Part shown: positions 27,408-37,095 of the stretch, piece after piece | Layout of the letters: each line of letters starts with the position of its first letter | Numbering within the stretch: the stretch's first letter is position 1 | From: Gammaproteobacteria bacterium | GTDB lineage: Bacteria; Pseudomonadota; Gammaproteobacteria; SZUA-152 | Length of the DNA: 64,000 bases | Direction: 5' to 3' | NCBI GenBank assembly: GCA_013152545.1 | Contig: JAADGF010000002.1 | Coordinates: 38,695 to 102,694 of the forward strand | The notes under the pieces: generated by a model | The model's database searches: none | Told to the model about the DNA's origin: nothing | What the model saw: the letters and a program-made list of their open reading frames with translations, nothing else | Made by a program: the position numbers and the translations under genes

Positions 27408-28760
27408 ATGATATCCAGCAATGCACTTACCTTAATCGTCGACGATGAACCCGATATTCGTGAATTATTAGAACTAACCCTGGGTCGAATGAATATTGAA
27501 ACCCGCTCGGCCGCCGATATTAGCAGCGCAAAAAACCTGCTCAAACGTCATCCGTTTGGCATGTGTTTGACTGATATGAAACTACCCGATGGCAACGGTA
27601 TCGAGTTGGTGGATTATGTGCAAGCACATCATGCGAATATTCCCATTGCAGTCATAACAGCGCATGGCAGCATGGAACTCGCGATTAAAGCGTTAAAGGC
27701 TGGTGCCTTTGATTTTGTTTCTAAGCCCGTGGATTTACAAATACTGCGCAACCTGGTCAACACCGCACTGAAAGTCACGCAACCGTTCCCGCCGTTGGAC
27801 CGCCGTTCACGCGATGTATTGCTTGGTGACTCCCAAGCCATGCGATCCACTCGCGCAACCATTGCCAAAGTTGCCCGGAGTCAGGCACCCGTTTATGTCA
27901 GTGGAGAATCGGGCACAGGCAAAGAACTCGTCGCGCGGCTCATTCATTTCAAAGGACCACGAGCCAGCGAGCCCTTCGTACCGGTCAACTGTGGCGCCAT
28001 TCCTAGTGAGTTGATGGAAAGTGAATTTTTTGGCCATAAAAAGGGAAGTTTTACAGGAGCAACAACGGATAAAGAAGGATTGTTCCAAGCCGCCGATAAA
28101 GGCACGCTATTTTTTGATGAAATCGCTGACTTACCTTTGCACATGCAGGTTAAATTGCTACGTGCCATCCAGGAAAAAGCGGTGCGTCCCGTGGGTTCTT
28201 CCCGCGAGACCCCTATCGACGTGCGAATCCTCAGCGCTACGCACAATAACTTGGAAAAGCTTGTCCAGGAAGGCAAATTCCGTCAGGATCTTTTTTATCG
28301 AATTAATGTCATTGAATTACATGTCCCCCCGTTGCGGGAACGCAACGGCGACATCGGACAACTCACTGGGCAGATATTAACACGCCTCACGACAGATAGC
28401 GGCATGACCAAACCTCAACTCAGCGAACCAGCGCTCAATACACTGAACCAGTATGCTTTCCCGGGTAATGTACGAGAGCTTGAAAATATCCTGGAACGCG
28501 CCTTAACCTTATGCGAAAACAATATCATCGAAGAACACGACTTACGCCTACCACAATCCACCCAAGCACATTTCTCTATCGACACCAACCTCAATATCGA
28601 TTCCGGAATTTCATTGGAAGACCGGTTAGGCTCCATCGAAAAAGAAGCAATACTAAAGGCGCTGGAAACAACCAATCAAAACAAAACAGCGGCGGCAAAG
28701 TTGCTAGGCATGAGTTTTAGGGCATTGCGATATCGGTTAAAAAAATTAGAACTGGATTGA
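27408..28760 (+). CDS. pilR: PilR-type sigma-54-dependent response regulator
   Basis: 450 residues with three domains: receiver (LIVDDEPDIREL, phospho-Asp in LTDMKLPDGNG, Lys in FDFVSKPVD), AAA+ sigma-54 interaction domain (SGESGTGKELVARLIH, ESEFFGHKKGSFTGAT with the GAFTGA-loop variant GSFTGA, GTLFFDEIADLPL, FRQDLFYRINVIEL) and a C-terminal Fis-type helix-turn-helix (NKTAAAKLLGMSFRALRYRLKKL). It activates pilin genes with RpoN in response to PilS. The GSFTGA loop is within the range of functional variants. Confidence 0.94.
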   Translation: MISSNALTLIVDDEPDIRELLELTLGRMNIETRSAADISSAKNLLKRHPFGMCLTDMKLPDGNGIELVDYVQAHHANIPIAVITAHGSMELAIKALKAGAFDFVSKPVDLQILRNLVNTALKVTQPFPPLDRRSRDVLLGDSQAMRSTRATIAKVARSQAPVYVSGESGTGKELVARLIHFKGPRASEPFVPVNCGAIPSELMESEFFGHKKGSFTGATTDKEGLFQAADKGTLFFDEIADLPLHMQVKLLRAIQEKAVRPVGSSRETPIDVRILSATHNNLEKLVQEGKFRQDLFYRINVIELHVPPLRERNGDIGQLTGQILTRLTTDSGMTKPQLSEPALNTLNQYAFPGNVRELENILERALTLCENNIIEEHDLRLPQSTQAHFSIDTNLNIDSGISLEDRLGSIEKEAILKALETTNQNKTAAAKLLGMSFRALRYRLKKLELD

Positions 28761-28886
28761 AATACTCCGACTTAATCAGTGTATTCTAATTCTAATATAA
28801 CGACTCAACTTGCCTTTGAGATACCCATAACGATTGAGATTGAGATATAGCACTGTAGATTTAAAATCAGGCTGAGTAGCTACATT

Positions 28887-29294
28887 TTACTCGACATTAA
28901 GCATCAAGTGCAGTGCCGACACAGCACTTTCAGCATACGGTTTAATCCTTGAGGGGATTTGGTGTGGCAATATTTCTGGACCAAGAATCCCTACACCAAC
29001 AGGCTTAAGATAATCGAGTTGGAGGGCAATAATAGCATCAATCACTGACGAGGCCATAACAACCCCATGCTTGGTTTCCCCTTTTTCAATTATCCCAAGT
29101 ACAACCACGCCATCCACATCATCTCTTGATAACAATCTCTTAAGCGCTAATGGTTTTTCCATTGAACCAGGTACCCATACCTCGTCCACTATTTGCAAAT
29201 CGTTGTCAGACGCATATGAACGCACTTCGTGCAACATATCGTCTACCTCATTTTTATGAAACGACCCTAATAAAATTGCAATATTATTACTCAT
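28887..29294 (-). CDS. lumazine synthase homologue of archaeal type
   Basis: 135 residues, shorter than the usual bacterial RibH (~155). It keeps the family core: IAILLGSFHK, VPGSMEKPLALKRLL, DDVDGVVVLGIIEKGETKH with the catalytic His at 76, and YLKPVGVGILGP. Reading from memory, it resembles archaeal RibH (VPG..MPLA.KKLL..DDVDAVV, GETEH, KPV..GI.GPG) more than E. coli RibH. Lumazine synthase joins ArPP and dihydroxybutanone phosphate in riboflavin synthesis. There are no other rib genes nearby; it lies between pilR and smc, in convergent orientation to pilR. It may be a second, transferred RibH or a relative with a changed role. Confidence 0.75.
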   Translation of the reverse strand: MSNNIAILLGSFHKNEVDDMLHEVRSYASDNDLQIVDEVWVPGSMEKPLALKRLLSRDDVDGVVVLGIIEKGETKHGVVMASSVIDAIIALQLDYLKPVGVGILGPEILPHQIPSRIKPYAESAVSALHLMLNVE

Positions 29295-29364
29295 TAAAAA
29301 TTACTCATTAAAATAGCCCCAAATATAACGTTATTGATGAATATTAGGCGCTGGACCGAGAATG

Positions 29365-32300
29365 TTATAACGCCATATCAACCGCTTCATCAACATCAAC
29401 CGCCACCAACCGGGAAACACCGGGTTCACTCATGGTAACGCCATTAAGTTGATTAGCTAACTCCATGGTAATTTTATTGTGGGTGATAAAAATAAATTGG
29501 ACCTGCTCCGACATCTCACGCACCATCTGACAAAAACGCCCCACATTGGCATCGTCCAACGGTGCATCCACTTCGTCGAGCATACAAAATGGCGCTGGGT
29601 TTAACTGAAAAATAGCAAAAACAAGTGCTACCGCAGTCAGCGCTTTTTCGCCACCGGATAACAAATGAATGGTGCTGTTACGTTTGCCCGGCGGTCGGGC
29701 CATTACAGTGACCCCGGTATCCAATAGATCCTCGCCGGTCAATTCAAGATAAGCCTGGCCACCACCGAACAGACGCGGAAAATTGCTTTGTAACCCAGTG
29801 TTGACTTTTTCATAGGTTTCCTTGAAACGGATGCGGGTTTCCTTATCGATTTTACGAATCGCATTTTCCAGAGTTTCCAATGCTTCGGTTAAATCTTCGT
29901 GCTGCTTATCCAGGTATTCCTTACGTTCTGACTGCTGTTTATACTCATCAATGGCCGCTAAGTTAATAGGCCCCAAACGACTGATACGACGGTCCATCTG
30001 ATCCACCCGTTCTGACCACTCGTTTTCATTCGCCTCTTCCGGCATTTCATCAAACAGTTGTTTAAGCTCAAAACCGGTTTCCTGTAGTGCTTCTTCGTGG
30101 GTTTGACGACGAACGTTGATCTCCTGCCAAGCCATCCGAGTCAGATCAAGTTCGTTACGAATGGCCGTACTGGCTGCCTCCACCTTATGTCGCTCAGTGG
30201 TATTCTCTCGCATACCATGATCTAATAATTCCACGTTGCGCCGCGCTGCACTCAAAGTCGCTTCCACTTCAACGCGTTTACTCAACAACTCCTCCAGTTC
30301 CTCCGCCATTTCGTTTAATGGCTCGCCACCCTCTGCAATGGCTTTCTCAAGCTCAACCTTACGCTCCCGCAACTGCGATAACTGCTTATCCATGCGCTCA
30401 CTGTTTTGATCAATAGAGGCAATTTCGGTACGCGCTGCTTCAGTTTTCAAGGCAATTTCATGCGCTTTGTCGCGATCATTACGCGCCGTCACACGCACCG
30501 CATCCAGCCCAACTTGCAACTCGCCACGTTGTTGCTGTAAGGCTTCACGCTTTTCCGTCAGCGTTTCCATTTCCTGAATAGCCTCATCCAAACACCGACG
30601 CGAGGCAATGGAATCCTGCTCTGCTTGTACTATCAGCGTTAGGAGTTCCTGTATTTCCTGTTCAAGGTGATTGCCACGCTCCTGCATTTGCACCACACGC
30701 GTTTTTTTACTGCCGATACGCGCTTCACTTTCTGCATGGCTACGGCTGGCCTGTTGCAATTCAGACTGCACCGCATCACGCGCTGATTCTTTCGCCTTTA
30801 ATGACTCACGGGAATGGTCAATTTGTTCTTCCAGCATTTCGATGACTGCAGCCAATAATTCGATATCCTGCTGCGTTTGATGCATTTCTTTTTCACGCTG
30901 CAAGACACTGGAGTTTTCATCAATATCCTTGGAAAACCGCAGCCAACGACAGCCTACCCATACACCATCTTTGGTTACCACAGACTCATTGGCAGCCAGC
31001 GTCGGGCGCAAGGCAAGCGCACCGGCCAAATCATCAATGCAATACACGCCACTTAGCAGGGGCTCTAGATTCCATGGCGTATTTACTTTCGACAGTAATC
31101 GCTGAGCCCGGTCAGTGACAGGGGTAATATCCGTTTGCATGGACGCGGTTTCAAACAGGGTAAGACCACCCTGCTCCAGTTCGGTTAACACCCCCGCAAC
31201 AGAATCCACTTGCTCAACACAAATCGCTTCAAGGTAGTGACCTAAAGCACATTCAACAGCAAGCTCCCAACCCGGATCAACGCTTATATTTTCCGCAAGG
31301 CGTTTGGCCTCCGAGAGACCATGACGCTGTAACCAATGGGAGACAACACCTTGTTGCTTGCCTAGCGCCGCTTGCTGCAATGCCTCCAATGATGCAAAGC
31401 GCCCTTTTTTAGTCTGTAATTCACCGCGTTTGGCATTGAGTTCATTGTCTGCTGCGCGGATGGATTCGCGCAGTTCTATAATGCCTTGTTGGTGCTCCTG
31501 CAAAGTATCTTCATATTCCTCACATTGCAGCTTAAGCATTTGCTCCTGCAACGCATGTTCTTCAATTTCCCGAATGATCGTATCAAAATTCAGATTTTGT
31601 TTTTCGGCACTGAGCTTTTCGACACGCTGTTGGGTTTGTATCATTTGTTGATCAAGATGATTCAAACGCGTGCGTTCCACTTCCGCATTTTTTGCTGGCA
31701 ATGCCGCGTTTTCATTAAATCGCTGCCACTCCTCTTGCCACTGTGACATAGCACGTTCAGCACTCGCCAACGCTTCTGCCGAGCGCATCTCGGTTTCACG
31801 AGCACCATCTAACACCGGCTGATTTTCTTGTAGATAAGCCGTCAGCTGAGCATATTTTTTCTGATCAGCATCCAAATGTGCCTGTGATTCAATCAAGGAA
31901 TGCTCAGCCTGTTTCAAATCATCCTGTTGTTGCAAACGCCGCTCTTTGGCATGTTGTATCGATTGCTCAATGCGGGCAATATCCGCACCTGCGCTATAAT
32001 ACTGTGCTTGTACCTCATTAAAATTTTCAGTGGCTGCCACATGATCTTCACGAATTTTTTCCAACGCTGCTTCTAAGTGGCGTAACTCGGCAATAGTGGC
32101 TTCAAAACTGGTTTCCTGCTCTTTAAGCAGGCGGTCTTTTTGCTCGATTTGTTGATTCAAACTCTGCCAACGTAATGCGGTTAACTGGCCTTTGAGCAGA
32201 CGTTCCTCATCCTTATAGAGCTTGTATTTTTCGGCGGTTTTTGATTGACGATTGAGCTTATCCAGTTGTTTGCCAAGCTCATCACGCAAATCAGTCAAAC

Positions 32301-32877
32301 GTTCCATGTTTTCGCGAGTGTGTTTTATGCGGTTTTCAGTTTCACGACGCCGTTCTTTATATTTTGATATACCGGCAGCTTCCTCCAGAAACACACGCAA
32401 ATCTTCCGGCCTGGCTTCAATAAGCCGTGAAATCATACCTTGCTCAATAATGGAATAACTACGTGGCCCCAAACCTGTACCCAAAAAAATATCAGTGATA
32501 TCGCGGCGCCGACAGCGAGTACCGTTCTGGAAATATTGCGACTGCCCCTCACGGGTCACGATCCGTTTAATGGATATCTCGCTATACTGAGCATATTGAC
32601 CACCCAGAGAACCATCGCTATTATCGAATACCAATTCAATGGAGGCTTGCCCTACCGGTTTACGGGCACTGGAGCCATTAAAAATGACATCTGTCATCGA
32701 TTCACCGCGCAGGTTTTTAGCAGAGGACTCCCCCATCACCCAGCGCACAGCGTCAATCACATTGGATTTACCGCACCCATTGGGACCCACGATGCCGATA
32801 AGATTGGTCGGCAATGGGATGCTGGTGGGATCAACAAATGATTTGAAACCGGCTAATTTGATTTTACTGAGACGCAT
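29365..32877 (-). CDS. smc: chromosome segregation protein SMC
   Basis: 1170 residues. N-terminal ATPase half begins LSKIKLAGFKSFVDPTS with Walker A GIVGPNGCGKSNVIDAVRWV; two long coiled coils flank a hinge around residues 510-660 (DPGWELAVECALGHYLEAICV ... LAANESVVTKDGVWVGC), and the C-terminal half has the signature motif LLSGGEKALTAVALVFA and Walker B FCMLDEVDAPLDDANVGRF. It compacts and segregates DNA with ScpA/ScpB. Presence of SMC rather than MukB points away from enterobacterial/Vibrio lineages. Start at the ATG 32877 (MRLSKIKL); a TTG three codons upstream is less likely. The zipA-ligA genes that follow smc in pseudomonads are absent. Confidence 0.97.
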   Translation of the reverse strand: MRLSKIKLAGFKSFVDPTSIPLPTNLIGIVGPNGCGKSNVIDAVRWVMGESSAKNLRGESMTDVIFNGSSARKPVGQASIELVFDNSDGSLGGQYAQYSEISIKRIVTREGQSQYFQNGTRCRRRDITDIFLGTGLGPRSYSIIEQGMISRLIEARPEDLRVFLEEAAGISKYKERRRETENRIKHTRENMERLTDLRDELGKQLDKLNRQSKTAEKYKLYKDEERLLKGQLTALRWQSLNQQIEQKDRLLKEQETSFEATIAELRHLEAALEKIREDHVAATENFNEVQAQYYSAGADIARIEQSIQHAKERRLQQQDDLKQAEHSLIESQAHLDADQKKYAQLTAYLQENQPVLDGARETEMRSAEALASAERAMSQWQEEWQRFNENAALPAKNAEVERTRLNHLDQQMIQTQQRVEKLSAEKQNLNFDTIIREIEEHALQEQMLKLQCEEYEDTLQEHQQGIIELRESIRAADNELNAKRGELQTKKGRFASLEALQQAALGKQQGVVSHWLQRHGLSEAKRLAENISVDPGWELAVECALGHYLEAICVEQVDSVAGVLTELEQGGLTLFETASMQTDITPVTDRAQRLLSKVNTPWNLEPLLSGVYCIDDLAGALALRPTLAANESVVTKDGVWVGCRWLRFSKDIDENSSVLQREKEMHQTQQDIELLAAVIEMLEEQIDHSRESLKAKESARDAVQSELQQASRSHAESEARIGSKKTRVVQMQERGNHLEQEIQELLTLIVQAEQDSIASRRCLDEAIQEMETLTEKREALQQQRGELQVGLDAVRVTARNDRDKAHEIALKTEAARTEIASIDQNSERMDKQLSQLRERKVELEKAIAEGGEPLNEMAEELEELLSKRVEVEATLSAARRNVELLDHGMRENTTERHKVEAASTAIRNELDLTRMAWQEINVRRQTHEEALQETGFELKQLFDEMPEEANENEWSERVDQMDRRISRLGPINLAAIDEYKQQSERKEYLDKQHEDLTEALETLENAIRKIDKETRIRFKETYEKVNTGLQSNFPRLFGGGQAYLELTGEDLLDTGVTVMARPPGKRNSTIHLLSGGEKALTAVALVFAIFQLNPAPFCMLDEVDAPLDDANVGRFCQMVREMSEQVQFIFITHNKITMELANQLNGVTMSEPGVSRLVAVDVDEAVDMAL

Positions 32878-33003
32878 GGATCGCAACCATACAAGATTGG
32901 GGGGGCAATGTACAAGATTGACATTACAAATATCTGTTGAAAATACTAAAATAGCCCATTGAATCCTTGCATCAAGGCGCTAAATTCTTGTATCTTGCGA
33001 GCC

Positions 33004-33393
33004 ATGATAAACCAAGCTGCTAAAACCCTGGATGTATTTGATAATCCGGTCCTTGAACGGGACTATACAATCCGCATTGATGTGCCGGAATTTACCTGCT
33101 TGTGCCCCAAGACGGGGCAGCCGGATTTTGCCACTTTCAAAATAGAATACGTACCCGATAAGTATTGTATTGAATTGAAATCATTGAAATTATATATGTG
33201 GTCTTACCGACAGGAAGGTGCATTTCACGAAGCGGTCACCAATCAAATACTGGACGATCTTGCGCATACCTGCAATCCGCGCTTTATGCGTATACAGGGA
33301 CAATTTAACGTACGGGGTGGCATCTATACCACGGTGGTAGCAGAACACCGATCTCCACACTGGGAAGCACCAAGTCTTGTGGTACTACCCTAA
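33004..33393 (+). CDS. queF: NADPH-dependent 7-cyano-7-deazaguanine reductase, single-domain QueF
   Basis: Reduces preQ0 to preQ1 in queuosine synthesis. From the ATG at 33004 the protein is 129 residues with the T-fold signature [16 protein letters not shown]: Cys34 and Asp41 match the nucleophile and proton donor spaced seven apart (Cys55/Asp62 in B. subtilis). [19 protein letters not shown] and FHEAVTNQI follow. It is the short, single-domain type; E. coli and Vibrio carry the double-length type. Divergent from smc with 126 bp between starts. An upstream in-frame extension was rejected for lack of homology. Confidence 0.93.
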   Translation: MINQAAKTLDVFDNPVLERDYTIRIDVPEFTCLCPKTGQPDFATFKIEYVPDKYCIELKSLKLYMWSYRQEGAFHEAVTNQILDDLAHTCNPRFMRIQGQFNVRGGIYTTVVAEHRSPHWEAPSLVVLP

Positions 33394-33563
33394 GGGGGCC
33401 TTGAGAACTCCTTACAGCACAATCACATTTTATACATGTTATTTTGGGATTACTGACGGGAATCATCCTCGCCGAAAAACCGGTCGAGATATTTACCTGA
33501 AAACGTTAACTGAAACTTGACTAGAATCAAATACGGTAGAAATAAGAAATTGGGGATTTCGCT

Positions 33564-34859
33564 GTGTCACTTTATATTGGAATTGATTTAGGAACCTCGG
33601 GTTGCCGAGCCATCGCTATCGATGAAAACAAAATGGTATGCGCAGACGCGGAAACCGCTATGCCACTACCGTTGCGAAAAGGGACATTCATCGAACAAGA
33701 ACCGGATGTCTGGTGGCAAGCGACTCAACGTGTCCTGAAGGATATCTCTAAAAAACTGGACCCCACCCAAGTAAGTGCCATCGCGGTTGACGGCACCTCT
33801 GGAACGCTCATCGTTTGCGACAAAAACGGCAAGGCGGTTAACGCCGCCATCATGTATAATGACAACCGCGCAAAAGAAGAAGCCGTACGTATCAAGCAAT
33901 ACGCTCTCAAGGAATCAGCCGCTCACGGTCCAAGCTCGGCCCTGGCAAAGTTACTGTGGTTGCAAGATAAACAAATCACTCTGCGCGCCAATCATGCCCT
34001 GCATCAGGCTGACTGGATTACAGGACATTTGTGCGGCAAATTTGGCGTCAGTGATGTGAATAACGCCTTGAAACTAGGTTACGACCCCATAAAAAACGAA
34101 TGGCCTTCCTGGCTGAACAGGATCAACACGCCACTAAAATTATTGCCAAAAGTCGTTAAATCCGGCGCCGTGATCGGCACTATAAAATTTGAGCTAACTG
34201 AACGATTTAATTTTCCAATTACCACTCAAATTATTTCCGGCACCACAGACAGTACTGCTTCGTTTTTAGCGACTGGCGCACAAAAAACCGGCGAAGCCGT
34301 CACCTCACTGGGCTCTACATTGGTGTTGAAAGTACTCGCCGACAACCCCGTTTTTGAACCGAAATACGGCGTATACAGTCAACCCGTTAATGATAAATGG
34401 TTAATTGGTGGTGCTTCAAATTCCGGCGGCGCAGTGTTGTTGAAGTTTTTCACGACAGAACAACTAGACGAAATGACCCCTAAACTCAAACCTGCTTTGC
34501 GCACCAATTTGAATTATTATCCCTTATGCATGCAAGGTGAACGATTTCCCGTTAACGACCCGGGGCTACTTCCCAATCTCATGCCGCGCCCTACAGATGA
34601 TATTACCTTTTTTCAGGGTTTACTGGAGGGCATTGCAGATATAGAACACAAAGGCTATGACCTCCTCAGCACGCTGGGAGCTCCTTCGCCCACAAAAATA
34701 TATACCACGGGTGGCGGCGCAAACAACAATGCCTGGACAACAATCCGATCCTTTGAGTTAAATGTTCCCTTGGTAACGTCAAACCATACTGAAGCGGCCT
34801 ATGGCAGCGCCTTATTGGCCCAACAGGGATCGGTAAAGCTTGCTGAAAACATTGACTGA
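33564..34859 (+). CDS. FGGY-family carbohydrate kinase (D-ribulose/xylulose kinase-like)
   Basis: 431 residues with the actin-like two-lobe FGGY fold: phosphate-1 loop GIDLGTSGCRAIAID, AIAVDGTSGTLIVCD, NDNRA, QADWITGHLCGKFGVSD, ISGTTDSTASFLATGA with the catalytic-Asp region, VTSLGSTLVLKVL and YTTGGGANNNAW for nucleotide binding. It resembles the short FGGY kinases of plants and cyanobacteria shown to act on D-ribulose, but glycerol or xylulose cannot be ruled out. GTG start with GGGGA upstream. It is monocistronic, so there is no operon clue to the sugar. Confidence 0.82.
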   Translation: MSLYIGIDLGTSGCRAIAIDENKMVCADAETAMPLPLRKGTFIEQEPDVWWQATQRVLKDISKKLDPTQVSAIAVDGTSGTLIVCDKNGKAVNAAIMYNDNRAKEEAVRIKQYALKESAAHGPSSALAKLLWLQDKQITLRANHALHQADWITGHLCGKFGVSDVNNALKLGYDPIKNEWPSWLNRINTPLKLLPKVVKSGAVIGTIKFELTERFNFPITTQIISGTTDSTASFLATGAQKTGEAVTSLGSTLVLKVLADNPVFEPKYGVYSQPVNDKWLIGGASNSGGAVLLKFFTTEQLDEMTPKLKPALRTNLNYYPLCMQGERFPVNDPGLLPNLMPRPTDDITFFQGLLEGIADIEHKGYDLLSTLGAPSPTKIYTTGGGANNNAWTTIRSFELNVPLVTSNHTEAAYGSALLAQQGSVKLAENID

Positions 34860-34980
34860 TGTAGCGTATTAATAATTCGATTTAATTGTGGGGCACTGCA
34901 TTCAAAATCTGAAAACGGCGTTATCCCATTATTTTTTGCCCACTCGCCCAAGCATCTGTCTTAACTTACTAAGGGGTCAG

Positions 34981-35472
34981 TCACCCACTAGACAGCATGG
35001 TAGCAGGGGAAATATTATCACGATATTTAAGCTGTATACCCTTTAGAAAATTACGCAAGACCTGATCTTTACAATCTCGGTAGTGTTTATGATTCAACTT
35101 GCGAAAAAATGCACTTAATTCGTGTTTACTTATGCTCACATCAGTCAGCGCCATTATCGCCAATACATCATCGGCTTTCAGGTCTAATGCGATTTTTAAT
35201 TTTCTGAAAATAATATTATTATTTAAACACAACTCGGGCTTGGGTTGTGCCCCTTCTTTTTTACCGCGTCGATCGCTAATCAGACCATTGAGAAAAATCG
35301 CCAGTTCAGTATCGCTGCATTTTTGAAACGCAGGGTCATTATCTTTTTTTAACCAGTCGCTGATTTGCTCCCGCGTCACCTCACCATCTGCCAGACAAAA
35401 TATTGTCATCATTTTTGAATCACTAAAATCAAAAGTGTATCGAATACGGCGCAATATATCGTTATTGGTCAC
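34981..35472 (-). CDS. DUF1456 (YehS-like) protein
   Basis: 163 residues made of two repeats of a ~75-residue helical unit: TNNDILRRIRYTFDFSDSKMM...EVTREQISDWLKKDND and NNNIIFRKLKIALDLKADDVL...SISKHELSAFFRKLNH. This internal duplication is diagnostic of the YehS/DUF1456 family, whose function is unknown and which is common as a single gene in gammaproteobacteria. Acts presumably in the cytoplasm; no signal peptide or membrane helix. Start ATG at 35472. Confidence 0.88.
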   Translation of the reverse strand: MTNNDILRRIRYTFDFSDSKMMTIFCLADGEVTREQISDWLKKDNDPAFQKCSDTELAIFLNGLISDRRGKKEGAQPKPELCLNNNIIFRKLKIALDLKADDVLAIMALTDVSISKHELSAFFRKLNHKHYRDCKDQVLRNFLKGIQLKYRDNISPATMLSSG

Positions 35473-35602
35473 AGATGTTTCCTACTTTATTAATGTTGTT
35501 GTGTTTTAGCTTCACACCTTAAGACTGCAATGTCACCATAGCAACCCTACTTAGGGAGCACAGTTCAACCAAGAATAGAAAGCCTGCTGCGGAAAAGTCA
35601 TT

Positions 35603-35926
35603 TCAGCCGCGTCTATCCTCGGACAAACTCCTAGGGTATGATATCAGCTTCATAGCAACAAGAAAAATACACTTTTTATATCTCTTCACTTCAACGCTCT
35701 TATCATGAGAGCCTAATATTCCAGTAAACTCAAAAGACAGCAGAATGTAAAAGTTACTTTTGGGAAAAAGTGAAAGGGCTATTTCTCCACTATTGCCTAT
35801 CTCATTCTGGACAGGGTATATAAGCCATTGCGTTTGGTCTTCAGCTAACGCCGACCCCTTTGAATACCTCATGAAATGTAATAAAAAATGATTAAAGTAG
35901 GCTTTTTCTAGAGGAAAGAGCAACAA
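35603..35926 (-). CDS. hypothetical protein, doubtful
   Basis: A 107-codon frame with a mixed composition (for example YPVQNEIGNSGEIALSLF, FYILLSFEFTGILGSHDKSV) that could be a soluble domain. I recognise no family and there is no clear ribosome-binding site. It occupies most of the otherwise empty 646-bp gap between DUF1456 and cysZ. It may be a real lineage-specific gene, a decayed gene or chance. Confidence 0.25.
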   Translation of the reverse strand: MLLFPLEKAYFNHFLLHFMRYSKGSALAEDQTQWLIYPVQNEIGNSGEIALSLFPKSNFYILLSFEFTGILGSHDKSVEVKRYKKCIFLVAMKLISYPRSLSEDRRG

Positions 35927-36118
35927 ACCTAAAAAGCACTACTTTGAGTAAAGTGATTTTTCCGCCTAAAAAATATATTTTCTAGCCATGATGAAAAAAA
36001 TCAATGATTGGTTGATGCCGAAAGAGTAGCGGGAGTTCTGCTGTCCATACGATACCAATATTTGTCTCTCGTGAGACCTTGGACTATAATGCCCAACCAA
36101 TTTAGAGGCGCGCGACAC

Positions 36119-36910
36119 ATGAATAATCCGTTTATCGGAGCCCGCTATTTGTTACGAGGCTTTCAACTCATTATCATACCAGGTATTCGACGTTATGTGC
36201 TCATACCCTTGGCGATTAATACACTATTATTCATCGCCGTTATTTGGTTTGGCATTGGGCAGTTTAGCGAATTGGTTGACTGGGCAATGAACTTATTGCC
36301 CGTCTGGTTACAGGAATGGCTAACCTGGCTGCGCTGGATATTTTATATCTTGTTTGGACTACTGACGCTGTTGATTGTGTTTTTCACCTTTTCCCTGGTG
36401 GCCAATATCGTCGCAGCTCCCTTTAACGATCGATTAGCCGGTTCCGTTGCCAAACACCTATCTACCACCATCGCACCAAGCGCCAGACAATCCCTACCAG
36501 ACCTCCCCCACAACGAATCTGACGAGAAACTGGAAACATCCTTTATAAAACAGTTTGCGCCACTTATTGCAAATGAGTTAAAAAAACTAGCCTATTTTGT
36601 TGCCTGGTCCATTCCTTTTTTATTGTTATTCTTCATCCCAGTGATCAATCTGGCAGCTCCCTTATTATGGTTTTTATTTAGTGCCTGGATATTAAACCTA
36701 GAATACATGGATTATCCCATGGGCCGGAAAAACCTGTTGTTTTCACAACAACGCAAGCGTCTAAAGCCACATAAATTTTTAGCCCTGGGTTTCGGCAGCG
36801 CTGTCAGTATCGCCACAATGATACCAATTGTTAATTTCTTAGTCATTCCTGCAGCAGTAGCCGGTGCAACAGCTTTATGGGTTGAGCGACTGGAGAATCA
36901 GTCTTCATAA
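36119..36910 (+). CDS. cysZ: sulfate transporter CysZ
   Basis: 263-residue inner-membrane protein that brings sulfate in for cysteine synthesis. CysZ/EI24 family features: NPFIGARYLLRGFQLIIIPGIRRYVLIPLAIN split at the first hydrophobic segment, NIVAAPFNDRLAGSV, ELKKLAYFVAWSIPFLLLFF, AWILNLEYMDYPMGRKNLLF and the final PIVNFLVIPAAVAGATALWVE. Four main hydrophobic segments, some not fully spanning, as in the known structures. ATG at 36119 follows GAGG; a longer frame upstream was rejected. It converges with the DUF5658 gene. Confidence 0.93.
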   Translation: MNNPFIGARYLLRGFQLIIIPGIRRYVLIPLAINTLLFIAVIWFGIGQFSELVDWAMNLLPVWLQEWLTWLRWIFYILFGLLTLLIVFFTFSLVANIVAAPFNDRLAGSVAKHLSTTIAPSARQSLPDLPHNESDEKLETSFIKQFAPLIANELKKLAYFVAWSIPFLLLFFIPVINLAAPLLWFLFSAWILNLEYMDYPMGRKNLLFSQQRKRLKPHKFLALGFGSAVSIATMIPIVNFLVIPAAVAGATALWVERLENQSS

Positions 36911-36970
36911 ATTTGAACATCTCGACAATATTAGATACGTCCCGAGTTATTGTGGCAGCCGTCTAGGCAT

Positions 36971-37010
36971 CAACCTAACACATCAGCTGAGTCGTAGCGA
37001 GAGCGACTAA
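36971..37010. repeat. family A repeat, left end only
   Basis: CAACCTAACACATCAGCTGA then GTCGTAGCGAGAGCGACTAA matches the left end of the full copies. It lies between the converging cysZ and DUF5658 genes; no right end is found. Confidence 0.6.
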
Positions 37011-37095
37011 AACAGATTAAATAGCAGGATTGACTCTCACCAGAACCCGTGAACCATAGTTGACTCACAACCTGAAGCAGGTAAGCAAATTCAAG

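Noticed and set aside
29365..32877. Several plus-strand frames of 60-130 codons opposite smc
   Set aside because: Antisense shadows of a long coiled-coil gene; Ser/Cys-rich translations with no homology.
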